Origin: Tissierellia bacterium
GTDB taxonomy: Bacteria; Bacillota; Clostridia; Tissierellales; Dethiosulfatibacteraceae
NCBI GenBank assembly: GCA_007116605.1
Contig: SKID01000121.1
Location: 1-16,562 of the forward strand
Direction: 5' to 3'
Length of the DNA stretch: 16,562 bases
Within the stretch, counting starts at the first letter, position 1, and every line of letters starts with the position of its first letter. Below are positions 7,428 through 14,326 of this stretch, piece by piece. The translations under genes and the position numbers were made by a program. The notes under the pieces were generated by a model. It searched no databases and was not told where the DNA came from. It saw only the letters and a program-made list of their open reading frames with translations.

Positions 7428-7456
7428 ATTATACGCTATCGTTAATTTTATGTCAA
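7428..7456 (-). promoter_or_regulatory. Consensus promoter of the hydrogenase operon
   Basis: On the minus strand, TTGACA (7451-7456) and TATAAT (7428-7433) are both perfect consensus hexamers with a 17-bp spacer. The predicted start is near 7421, giving a 5' UTR of about 37 nt to the hydC GTG. So strong a promoter suggests control mainly by repression, consistent with the palindrome over its -35 box. Confidence 0.9.
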
Positions 7457-7473
7457 TTTAAATTGACATAAAA
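7446..7473. promoter_or_regulatory. 28-bp perfect palindrome, probable operator over the hyd -35 box
   Basis: The half-sequence TTTTATGTCAATTT is followed at once by its exact reverse complement, with no mismatch across 28 bp. The TTGACA -35 hexamer lies inside the promoter-proximal half, so a bound dimer should block RNA polymerase. The spacing between TGTCAA and TTGACA (6 bp) does not fit the Rex consensus TTGTTAA-N4-TTAACAA, nor FNR (TTGAT-N4-ATCAA). The regulator is therefore unidentified and no candidate regulator gene lies next to it. Confidence 0.75.
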
Positions 7474-7516
7474 CTTGGTGATTATGTCGTATTCTTAATA
7501 TATTTTCGTATTTTTT

Positions 7517-7545
7517 GTAATGTTTGTAGTATTTGAAAACATTAC
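7517..7545. repeat. Inverted repeat upstream of the hyd promoter
   Basis: GTAATGTTT (7517-7525) and AAACATTAC (7537-7545) are perfect 9-bp arms around an 11-nt spacer. No T-run follows on either strand in the correct position, so it is not a terminator. It lies about 60 bp upstream of the -35 box and could be a second regulatory site, though in such AT-rich DNA chance is possible. Confidence 0.35.
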
Positions 7546-7705
7546 CAAATCTTACAAATATTCTAATTGCTATTTATTAAATTATTACAAAATATTCAAT
7601 TGTTTTTTTGAAGACACTGTTTTTCTCAATTCATTTAAGTTAATTAACGAAATCATTGACTAAATATTCACTTAGTCATGGTTAAAGTACAGGACTGTCC
7701 CCAAC

Positions 7706-7733
7706 AAAAAATAAAAAAACCGGCGAGCCGGTT
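7706..7733 (-). terminator. Rho-independent terminator after parB
   Basis: On the minus strand, AACCGG-CTCG-CCGGTT (7718-7733) forms a GC-rich hairpin with a tetraloop, followed by TTTTTTATTTTTT-like sequence (7706-7717). The hairpin overlaps the parB stop codon. Confidence 0.9.
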
Positions 7734-8598
7734 AGTCATTAAATGATTGGGATAAGATTTGGATTAAGCGAGATAACTCATTGTCATCACCAAAATGCAT
7801 CACCAATTTTCCAGATTTTTTTCCTTGTTGCACTTCTACTTTAGTACCATATTCTTCTCCTAATACTTCTTCAATATGGACTAAATAGTGAGGTTTAGAC
7901 TTTTTCCGAGGTTTAGCTTTGCTTTTTTTAGCCCTTTCTTTGTAAGCCTTAACATACTTCTCCGTTTCTCTTACACTCAATTCTTCTGAAACAATATGCT
8001 GGTAAATTTCTTCTGCCTCTTTATCTTCTAGTCCTACTAACACTTTACCATGTCCTTGAGTTAAAAGTCCTTCCGCTACAGCTTCTTGAATATAATCAGG
8101 TAGTTTTAACAGTCTTAGAAGATTCGTTACATAAACTCTACTTTTACCAACAACTTCTGATAGCTCTTCGTGGGTAATTGCATAACGATCCATAATGACT
8201 TGATAAGCTCTAGCCTCTTCCATAGCGTTCAAGTCTTCTCTTTGAATATTTTCAACCAAGGCCATCTCTTCTTGTGTTCTATTGGATACATCTCTCACTA
8301 AAGCAGGCATTTGCTTTAGACCCGCAATCTTGGAAGCTCTCCACCGTCTTTCTCCTGCAATAATTTGATAAATAGACTCTATTTTTTTAACAATAATGGG
8401 TTGAATAAGTCCATGCTTTCGAATGGAGTCAGCAAGCTCTTCGATTTTATCCCCATTCATTGTTTTTCTTGGTTGCATAGGGTTTGGTTGAATATGATCA
8501 ATGGGTATCATCATAATAGCATTTTCATCAATTTTTTCAAACTCTTCTGTGATTAGAGCTGATAATCCCTTGCCTAATGCTTTACGTTTTTGACTCAT
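7732..8598 (-). CDS. parB: Chromosome-partitioning protein ParB/Spo0J
   Basis: A 288-residue centromere-binding CTPase that loads at parS, spreads as a clamp, and recruits condensin and ParA at the origin. Visible parts: the N-terminal ParA-stimulating motif LGKGLSALI (8-16); the CTP-binding GERRWRA (82-88) and ENIQRED (116-122); the helix-turn-helix THEELSEVVGKSRVYVTNLLRLL (142-164); and a basic linker KERAKKSKAKPRKKSKP before the C-terminal dimerisation domain. Arg154 in KSR and the Gly in TQGHGK correspond to parS-specifying residues, in contrast to Gln and Arg in the neighbouring Noc. The ATG overlaps the parA stop by 4 nt, implying translational coupling, and the gene ends in a terminator. 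A matching parS-like palindrome is at 1680-1695. Confidence 0.97.
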   Translation of the reverse strand: MSQKRKALGKGLSALITEEFEKIDENAIMMIPIDHIQPNPMQPRKTMNGDKIEELADSIRKHGLIQPIIVKKIESIYQIIAGERRWRASKIAGLKQMPALVRDVSNRTQEEMALVENIQREDLNAMEEARAYQVIMDRYAITHEELSEVVGKSRVYVTNLLRLLKLPDYIQEAVAEGLLTQGHGKVLVGLEDKEAEEIYQHIVSEELSVRETEKYVKAYKERAKKSKAKPRKKSKPHYLVHIEEVLGEEYGTKVEVQQGKKSGKLVMHFGDDNELSRLIQILSQSFND

Positions 8599-9371
8599 TT
8601 TAAACCCCCTATATTTCTAGAAAGAAATTCTTCAGCTAAAGCCAAATACGCTTCTGCACCCTTTGACTTTTCATCATAAGTCAAAATAGACATTCCAAAA
8701 CTTGGAGCCTCAGCTAGTCTTACATTTCTCGGAATAATCGCTTTATACACTTTATCTTTAAAATATTTCTTAACCTCTTCAACAACTTGAATCGATAAAT
8801 TAGTACGACCATCATACATGTTGAGAATAATTCCTTCAATTTCTAGAACAGGATTTAGATTACGCTTCACCAACTTAACTGTATTCACTAGTTGGCTAAC
8901 ACCTTCTAAGGCATAATATTCGCATTGTATAGGTATAATGACGCTATTTGCTGCAGTGAGTGCATTGATTGACAGTAATCCTAATGAAGGTGGGCAATCT
9001 ATCAAAATGTACTCATAATCATGTTGCACAAGCCTCAAAGACTCTTTTAGGGTGTTTTCTCTATGGGCTGCTTTAGTTAATTCAATTTCTGCGCCAGCAA
9101 GTTCAATATTTGCAGGCACAACAAAAAGATTTTCTTGTTCAGTTTCAGTGATGGCTTCTTCCATAGACACTTCGTTAAATAAACAATCATAGATGGTCGT
9201 TTCAAGTTGACTTTTATCTAATCCAAAACCACTGGTAGCATTTCCTTGAGGGTCTATATCCACAGCTAATACACGATGCCCTTTCATCGCTAATGCAGAA
9301 GCTAAGTTCACGCTGGTCGTCGTTTTTCCTACGCCACCTTTCTGGTTAAAAACTGCTATAATTTTGCCCAT
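8595..9371 (-). CDS. parA: Chromosome-partitioning ATPase ParA/Soj
   Basis: A 258-residue deviant-Walker ATPase that binds DNA as an ATP dimer and, with ParB-parS, moves or organises origins; Soj proteins also act on DnaA. Motifs: deviant Walker A KGGVGKTT (11-18) with the signature lysine at 11, Walker A' DIDPQGN (38-44) and Walker B YILIDCPPSLG (121-131). It starts MGKIIAVFNQ, with no N-terminal HTH domain, as is typical of chromosomal rather than plasmid type Ia ParA. AGAGGTGA precedes the ATG. It follows noc by 9 nt and overlaps parB by 4 nt. Confidence 0.97.
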   Translation of the reverse strand: MGKIIAVFNQKGGVGKTTTSVNLASALAMKGHRVLAVDIDPQGNATSGFGLDKSQLETTIYDCLFNEVSMEEAITETEQENLFVVPANIELAGAEIELTKAAHRENTLKESLRLVQHDYEYILIDCPPSLGLLSINALTAANSVIIPIQCEYYALEGVSQLVNTVKLVKRNLNPVLEIEGIILNMYDGRTNLSIQVVEEVKKYFKDKVYKAIIPRNVRLAEAPSFGMSILTYDEKSKGAEAYLALAEEFLSRNIGGLK

Positions 9372-9380
9372 GAGTCACCT

Positions 9381-10166
9381 CTACTTATTTTTCGGTATTT
9401 TTACCGTTACTTCAACATAGTCATCATGTTCTTCTTGATGAAACTCAGCTTTTACACCTGTTTTCATGATTTCCTTGTACGCATGTTTAAGCGTGTTAAC
9501 ATAGATGCGGTAATTAATGTAATTTTTGAGATTTCTTTTTTCATCATTTGAATCTTTCTTTTTAAGAACTGCCTCTACAAACCGCTCTGTCTCTTTCACA
9601 TTCATTTGGTATCTGATGGCTCTACGAACAACTTTTAACTGATCTTTTTCATCATGAAGCTTCAATAGGGCACGTCCATGCCTTTCTGTTAATTGACCAT
9701 CCATCAATTCTTTTTGAACAACCTTGGATAATTGCAATAGTCTAATTTTGTTAGCTATAGTAGACTGCTTCTTACCTATTTGATGGGCTGGTTCTTTCTG
9801 ACTCATTCCTAGTAAAATCAATAATTTCTGATATGCTTCTGCTTCTTCAATAAAATTTAAGTCTTCTCTTTGTAAGTTTTCTATAAGTGCCATCGCCGCA
9901 GATTGTTTTTGGTCAGCTTCTAAAATAATACAAGGAATCTCTTTTAGTCCAGCCATGTTAGCTGCTTTATAACGTCTCTCTCCTGCTATAAGCTCATAGC
10001 CACCATCGGAATGATGACGTATTGTAATGGGTTGTATCACACCATAGGACTTAATGGATTGTGCAAGTTCTTCCAAAGATTCTTTTTCAAAATATTTTCT
10101 GGGTTGATGGGTATTAGCCACAATTTTTTCTAATGCTACCTGACAGATTTGATGGTTGAAATCCAT
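9381..10166 (-). CDS. noc: Nucleoid occlusion protein Noc (ParB-like)
   Basis: A ParB paralogue that in Bacillus binds NBS sites, spreads with CTP and blocks Z-ring assembly over the nucleoid. The ATG at 10164-10166 has AAGGAG five nt upstream and gives 261 residues; the ATG at 10187 would read through that site. Visible: TH-QPRKYF near 19-26, CTP motif GERRYKA (62-68), ENLQRED (96-102) and the recognition region IGKKQSTIANKIRLLQL. At the positions that, as I recall, distinguish Noc from ParB (Caulobacter ParB numbers 173, 179, 184, 201) it has Gln134, Lys140, Gln145 and Arg162. Three match Noc (Gln, Lys, Arg), with Gln instead of Asn at the third. A perfect Noc palindrome lies in mnmE. Unlike B. 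subtilis Noc, almost nothing precedes the CTPase domain, so the N-terminal membrane-targeting amphipathic helix is absent. The ParA-stimulating LGKGLSAL motif of ParB is also absent. Confidence 0.9.
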   Translation of the reverse strand: MDFNHQICQVALEKIVANTHQPRKYFEKESLEELAQSIKSYGVIQPITIRHHSDGGYELIAGERRYKAANMAGLKEIPCIILEADQKQSAAMALIENLQREDLNFIEEAEAYQKLLILLGMSQKEPAHQIGKKQSTIANKIRLLQLSKVVQKELMDGQLTERHGRALLKLHDEKDQLKVVRRAIRYQMNVKETERFVEAVLKKKDSNDEKRNLKNYINYRIYVNTLKHAYKEIMKTGVKAEFHQEEHDDYVEVTVKIPKNK

Positions 10167-10246
10167 ATAAACTCCTTGTTTATCCATTGGTTATTGCAAA
10201 TCAATTGTTTTACTGATATATCTCATCTTGTTTATATTTTAAATCT

Positions 10247-10275
10247 AATATATAAGTGTTTCTTCAATAGGTAAA
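10247..10275 (-). promoter_or_regulatory. Candidate promoter for noc-parA-parB
   Basis: On the minus strand, TTTACC (10270-10275) and TATATT (10247-10252) are separated by 17 bp in the 126-nt gap between rsmG and noc. The match is moderate (4/6 and 5/6). No terminator is seen after rsmG, so transcription from upstream may also enter. Confidence 0.35.
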
Positions 10276-10292
10276 GTATAAATTTTACAATT

Positions 10293-11006
10293 TTAAAGAG
10301 GGCTCTTTGACGGCTTACCCGGTTTGCGAGGATAATTTTTGGGTGTATTTTTAAGCTTTCTAATGATAATCAATGTTCTCTTATAGTCTGTGTGAGGAAT
10401 GGTATATTCAATAGGCTCTAATAATTCTCCCCCTAATAATGTAACAGCTTTCTTTGAAGAATTCAATTCTTCATCTATGCTTTCACCTTTTAATGCGATA
10501 AAAAAGCCTCCCACTTTTACAAAAGGCAAACAATATTCTGCGAGGACATTTAGGGGCGCCACTGCTCTTGAAATAGCAAAATCATACTGTTCACGATGAG
10601 TTGATAATTGCCCTACTTCTTCTGCTCTTCCGTGTAATGGATAAATACCATCTAAAGACAATGCTTTGCAAATAGTAGTCAAAATATTGATTCTTTTATT
10701 TAGGCTATCTAACAAGGTCACTTCTAAACCAGGATTCATAATTTTCAGAGGCACACCTGGAAATCCTCCACCTGTACCCACATCGATAAGCTTACCTTCT
10801 AGGGTTGTTTTTAAGAAATGTTGAAATATCAAACTATCCACAAAATGTTTTATGATAAATTCATCTTTATCCTTTATTGCAGTTAGATTAACTTTTTCAT
10901 TCCAGTCCAGAATTTGATCCATAAACACTAGTAACTGATCAACTTGTTTATCTTGAAAACAAATCTGACTCCCTTTAAGTTGCTCAATGATCTTATCTTT
11001 CATCAT
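10293..11006 (-). CDS. rsmG: 16S rRNA (guanine-N7) methyltransferase RsmG/GidB
   Basis: A 237-residue SAM-dependent methylase that makes m7G in the 530-loop of 16S rRNA. The Rossmann SAM-binding motif LIDVGTGGGFPGVPLKI is at about 73-89, preceded by the family's DWNEKVNLTAI (34-44) and KHFVDSL (53-59). The basic tail TPKNYPRKPGKPSKSPL is typical of Firmicute RsmG. Two ATG codons are in tandem at 11001-11006, with AGAAGGA upstream. It overlaps the end of mnmG by 14 nt and is probably co-transcribed with it. Confidence 0.96.
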   Translation of the reverse strand: MMKDKIIEQLKGSQICFQDKQVDQLLVFMDQILDWNEKVNLTAIKDKDEFIIKHFVDSLIFQHFLKTTLEGKLIDVGTGGGFPGVPLKIMNPGLEVTLLDSLNKRINILTTICKALSLDGIYPLHGRAEEVGQLSTHREQYDFAISRAVAPLNVLAEYCLPFVKVGGFFIALKGESIDEELNSSKKAVTLLGGELLEPIEYTIPHTDYKRTLIIIRKLKNTPKNYPRKPGKPSKSPL

Positions 11007-12894
11007 TTTTTGTCCTTCTCATTTGTTCTAAATAAATCATTAACACATTCATATCTGCTGGCGATACTCCTGATACTCTGGAAGCTTGTCCTAAAGAATC
11101 AGGTTTAATCAATGATAACTTTTGTCGGGCTTCTAATCTAAGACCTGTAATGAGATTATAATCTATGCTTTCAGGTATTTTTTTGCCTTCCAATTTCTTG
11201 AATTGCTCAATCTGCTTAAATTGCTTTTCAATGTATCCTTGATACTTAATTTGTGTCTCAACTTGTTTCCAAACAGGTTCAGGCAAAATAGGACGTTCTT
11301 TATCAATCACTGCACAATTAAGGTAGGTAACTTCTGGTCTTCTTAACAAATCTAATAAAGAAACACCTGTTTTTAAAGGCACTGCCCCTATCTCTTTTAA
11401 ATAAGCTTGAACTTCATCTGTAGGATTAGCAATCACTTTTTTTAAACGTACTTTTTCATTTTCAATTAACTGTTCTTTTTCCTTAAACTTAAGATAACGA
11501 TCATCATTAACCAAACCAACCCGTCTCCCTTTTTCAGTGAGACGAAGATCTGCATTATCTTGTCGTAATACTAATCGATACTCAGCTCTTGAAGTCATCA
11601 TCCGGTAAGGTTCATTCGTTCCTTTTGTAACTAAGTCATCAATCAAGACACCAATATAAGCTTCAGAACGATCCAGTACTAGTGGTTCATTATTATCCAA
11701 GTTCATCACAGCATTAATTCCTGCTACAAGACCTTGTCCAGCCGCCTCTTCATATCCTGAGCTACCATTAACCTGTCCGGCAAAAAACAAATTATCAATA
11801 AATTTTAATTCTAATGTTCTTTTGAGTTGTGTTGGATCGATACAATCATATTCGATAGCATAAGCAGGTCGCATAATTTCGCATTTTTCCAGTCCTGACA
11901 CACTTCTATACATTTGTATTTGAACTTCTTCTGGCAATGTTGTAGAAAAACCCTGGATATACATTTCTTTTGTGTCTAAACCTTCTGGCTCAACAAAGAT
12001 CTGATGTTTATCTTTATCAGAAAAGCGCACCACTTTATCTTCTATAGAAGGGCAGTATCTTGGTCCAATACTTTCCATCTCTCCAGCATACATGGGAGAT
12101 CTTGAAAGGTTACCCTTGATTATATCATGGGTCTTTTCATTTGTGTAAGTTAAATAACAAGGAACTTGACTCACATCAATTTTTGAATTCATAAAAGAAA
12201 AAGGTTCGATAGGATTGTCTCCTTCTTGAATTTCCATCACAGTAGTATCTATGGAATCACGATGAACCCTTGCTGGTGTACTCGTTTTAAATCTCTTAAG
12301 ATCAATGTTTAACTGTTTTAATGAATTTGATAAATCATTCGCTGGAAACAAGCCTGAAGGACCACCTTCAAAATTCACTTCTCCCATATAAATACGACCT
12401 TTTAAATAAGTTCCTGTACATATAATGATCGCATCAGCTAGGTAAAGTCCCCCCGTTTTTGTAAGGATACCAGTTACCTGACTATTTTCTACTATTACTT
12501 CAACTGCTTCTCCTTGTTTCAAATCTAAGTTAGGCTCTTCTTCTATGACTTGTTTCATATTCACATGATAAATTCTTTTATCTGCTTGTGCTCTTAAAGA
12601 ATGAACGGCAGGACCTTTAGACATATTCAGCATTCTAAACTGTATCATCGCTTGGTCTGCTATAAGTGCCATCTGACCCCCAAGAGCATCAATTTCTCGA
12701 ACTAAATGCCCTTTACCTGTTCCACCAATATTTGGGTTACATGCCATCATAGCAATTGCATCTAGACTCATCGTCAGCATTAAGGTTTTTTTTCCCAATC
12801 TTGCTGTTGCTAAAGCCGCTTCACATCCTGCATGTCCTGCACCTACTACCACTACATCGTATTTTCCTGCATGAAATCGAATATCCTTTTTCAA
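10993..12894 (-). CDS. mnmG: tRNA U34 carboxymethylaminomethyl synthase subunit MnmG/GidA
   Basis: The FAD-dependent partner of MnmE, which together add the (carboxymethyl)aminomethyl group to C5 of wobble U34 in certain tRNAs. Motifs: the FAD dinucleotide-binding VVVGAGHAGCEAA (15-27), CNPNIGGTGKGHLVREIDALGG, the GidA signature SIGPRYCPSIEDKV, and GSSGYEEAAGQGL; the C-terminal helical MnmE/tRNA-binding region ends GQASRVSGVSPADMNVLMIYL. Start: TTG at 12892-12894 follows GGAGGAACA and gives 633 residues, normal for the family. The frame extends to a TTG at 12915, but that would encode the ribosome binding site. It starts 10 nt after the mnmE stop, so it is almost certainly translationally coupled to mnmE. 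Confidence 0.96.
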   Translation of the reverse strand: MKKDIRFHAGKYDVVVVGAGHAGCEAALATARLGKKTLMLTMSLDAIAMMACNPNIGGTGKGHLVREIDALGGQMALIADQAMIQFRMLNMSKGPAVHSLRAQADKRIYHVNMKQVIEEEPNLDLKQGEAVEVIVENSQVTGILTKTGGLYLADAIIICTGTYLKGRIYMGEVNFEGGPSGLFPANDLSNSLKQLNIDLKRFKTSTPARVHRDSIDTTVMEIQEGDNPIEPFSFMNSKIDVSQVPCYLTYTNEKTHDIIKGNLSRSPMYAGEMESIGPRYCPSIEDKVVRFSDKDKHQIFVEPEGLDTKEMYIQGFSTTLPEEVQIQMYRSVSGLEKCEIMRPAYAIEYDCIDPTQLKRTLELKFIDNLFFAGQVNGSSGYEEAAGQGLVAGINAVMNLDNNEPLVLDRSEAYIGVLIDDLVTKGTNEPYRMMTSRAEYRLVLRQDNADLRLTEKGRRVGLVNDDRYLKFKEKEQLIENEKVRLKKVIANPTDEVQAYLKEIGAVPLKTGVSLLDLLRRPEVTYLNCAVIDKERPILPEPVWKQVETQIKYQGYIEKQFKQIEQFKKLEGKKIPESIDYNLITGLRLEARQKLSLIKPDSLGQASRVSGVSPADMNVLMIYLEQMRRTKNDER

Positions 12895-12904
12895 TGTTCC
12901 TCCA

Positions 12905-14278
12905 CTATTTACCAATACAAAAATCAGAAAAAATCTTATCTACTAAATCTTCTCTAACCGCATCCCCTGTTATTTCACCTAGATATTCTAATGTTTCCAT
13001 AATATCTACTTCTATACAATCAATAGTCTGCTGGTCTTCTATGCTTTGAATCACATCTTTTATAGCACTCTTTGCTTTAAGTAGAAGATTTTTATGCCTT
13101 ATGTTATTAACAACTGCATCTTCTTCCACATTAATAGAAGCTTTTAAAAAAAGTTTTTTCACTTCCTTTTCAATAGCCATTAAGCCCTCATTGTTTATAA
13201 TAGATATCCTAATTAGCACGTCTTTAATATAGGGTATCGAATCAAATGATATTTTTTCTTCTAAATCTGTTTTATTTAATAAATAAAGGGCTTTTTTATC
13301 TTTGATTTTTTCCATAATCATTAAATCTTCTTCTTCTAGATAACGAGATCCATCAAAAACAACTAGAATCAAATCCGCTTCATCAATTTTATGTAAGGCT
13401 TTTTCAACACCAATTTTTTCGACTATATCTTCTGTTTGTCTAATCCCTGCTGTATCAATGATTTTCAAAGGCACACCCGCTAGATTAACAAACTCTTCAA
13501 TCGTGTCTCTTGTGGTTCCAGGAATATCAGTCACAATGGCTCTATTTTCGTTTAGCAAGTAATTCATTAATGATGATTTTCCAACATTAGGCTTCCCTAA
13601 AATTAGAGTTTTAATGCCTTCACGGTGTATCATTCCCACTTCAGAGGTTTCAATCAATCTAAATATTTTACTTTCAATTTCCCGGGAAATATTTAATAAA
13701 TGTTCTCGAGTCACTTCTTCTTCATCATATTCAGGAAAATCAATATTGACTTCGATATGGGCAAGCATATCTACAAGTTGTTTTCTAATATCATTTAAAG
13801 CTTGCGACAATCTCCCTTGTAGTTGATTCATAGATAATTGAAAACTATTTTTAGTCTTAGCACTCACTAAATCCATCACAGCTTCAGCTTGAGACAAATC
13901 AATGCGACCATTTAAAAAAGCTCGTTTAGTAAATTCTCCTCTTTCAGCCAGTCGTACGCCTTGATCAAGTAGTTTTTTTAGTATTCTTTCGACTGAAACA
14001 ATACCTCCATGACAATGTATTTCAACCACATCTTCCTTAGTATAAGTATAAGGTCTCTTCATAGGAACCACTAATACTTCATCAATTATTTTTCCATCTT
14101 CCTCTACAATCCATCCATAATGAATTTTACGATTGGATAACATATCTAAAGATTGACCTTTTTTAGACTTAAATATGTTAGATACAGATCCTATGGCTTG
14201 ATCTCCACTTACTCTTACAATGCCAATACCTGCAATGCCAACAGAAGTAGCAACTGCTCCTATGGTATCTCGATCCAT
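12905..14278 (-). CDS. mnmE: tRNA modification GTPase MnmE/TrmE
   Basis: A 457-residue K+-stimulated GTPase that works with MnmG on tRNA wobble U34. Domain order: an N-terminal tetrahydrofolate-binding domain (about 1-118), a helical domain, and a G domain with G1 GKPNVGKSS (228-236), G2 IPGTTRDT, G3 DTAG (275-278) and G4 NKTD. The C-terminus is FCIGK, with the catalytic Cys454. The ATG at 14276-14278 has GGAGG five nt upstream; the apparent TTG start at 14290 lies over that site and is rejected. A Noc-binding palindrome falls in codons 197-201. A hairpin separates it from jag. Confidence 0.97.
   Translation of the reverse strand: MDRDTIGAVATSVGIAGIGIVRVSGDQAIGSVSNIFKSKKGQSLDMLSNRKIHYGWIVEEDGKIIDEVLVVPMKRPYTYTKEDVVEIHCHGGIVSVERILKKLLDQGVRLAERGEFTKRAFLNGRIDLSQAEAVMDLVSAKTKNSFQLSMNQLQGRLSQALNDIRKQLVDMLAHIEVNIDFPEYDEEEVTREHLLNISREIESKIFRLIETSEVGMIHREGIKTLILGKPNVGKSSLMNYLLNENRAIVTDIPGTTRDTIEEFVNLAGVPLKIIDTAGIRQTEDIVEKIGVEKALHKIDEADLILVVFDGSRYLEEEDLMIMEKIKDKKALYLLNKTDLEEKISFDSIPYIKDVLIRISIINNEGLMAIEKEVKKLFLKASINVEEDAVVNNIRHKNLLLKAKSAIKDVIQSIEDQQTIDCIEVDIMETLEYLGEITGDAVREDLVDKIFSDFCIGK
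13677..13690. other. Noc-binding site (NBS) inside mnmE
   Basis: ATTTCCCGGGAAAT is a perfect 14-bp palindrome identical to the Noc-binding consensus described for B. subtilis. The noc gene is about 3.5 kb away in this window. It encodes an internal stretch of MnmE (around Ile197-Glu201), so it is carried within coding sequence. It is the only CCCGGG-centred site in the window. Confidence 0.88.
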
Positions 14279-14291
14279 AAATACCTCCAAT

Positions 14292-14322
14292 TAACAAAAT
14301 AACCCGATCTTCACCGGGTTAT
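14292..14322 (-). terminator. Hairpin between jag and mnmE, possible (partial) terminator
   Basis: On the minus strand, ATAACCCG and CGGGTTAT (14315-14322 and 14299-14306) form an 8-bp stem with an 8-nt loop, followed by TTTTGTT. The U-tract is short and interrupted. No promoter is visible between it and mnmE, so it may only reduce read-through. Confidence 0.55.
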
Positions 14323-14326
14323 ACTT

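Larger units (their letters stand above)
7385..7705. other. AT-rich intergenic region between parB and hydC
   Basis: This is a gene-free stretch of a little over 300 bases. It holds the hydC ribosome binding site and short 5' UTR, a consensus promoter, the 28-bp palindrome, a second inverted repeat (7517-7545), and a TGACTAA/TTAGTCA inverted repeat (7657-7678). Near the parB terminator, minus-strand TTGGGGACAGTCCTGTAC (7687-7704) resembles short dispersed GGGGACAGTCC-type sequences that I recall from other Firmicutes. No open frame with a ribosome binding site was found. Confidence 0.6.

Noticed and set aside
7446..7473. Rex operator as an explanation for the hyd palindrome
   Set aside because: Rex sites have TTGTTAA-N4-TTAACAA; here the TGTCAA/TTGACA halves are 6 bp apart and differ in the core bases.
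10834..10842. CTATCCACA, a one-mismatch DnaA box
   Set aside because: Single copy inside rsmG with no cluster of boxes or AT-rich unwinding element nearby; not evidence for oriC within the window.
12895..12915. Upstream TTG start for mnmG (and likewise 14290 for mnmE, 15744 for yidC, 15973 for yidD, 10187 for noc, 4759 for hydA, 7423 for hydC)
   Set aside because: In most of these the extension is encoded by the ribosome binding site of a better start just downstream or overlaps the preceding gene, and none adds family-conserved residues.
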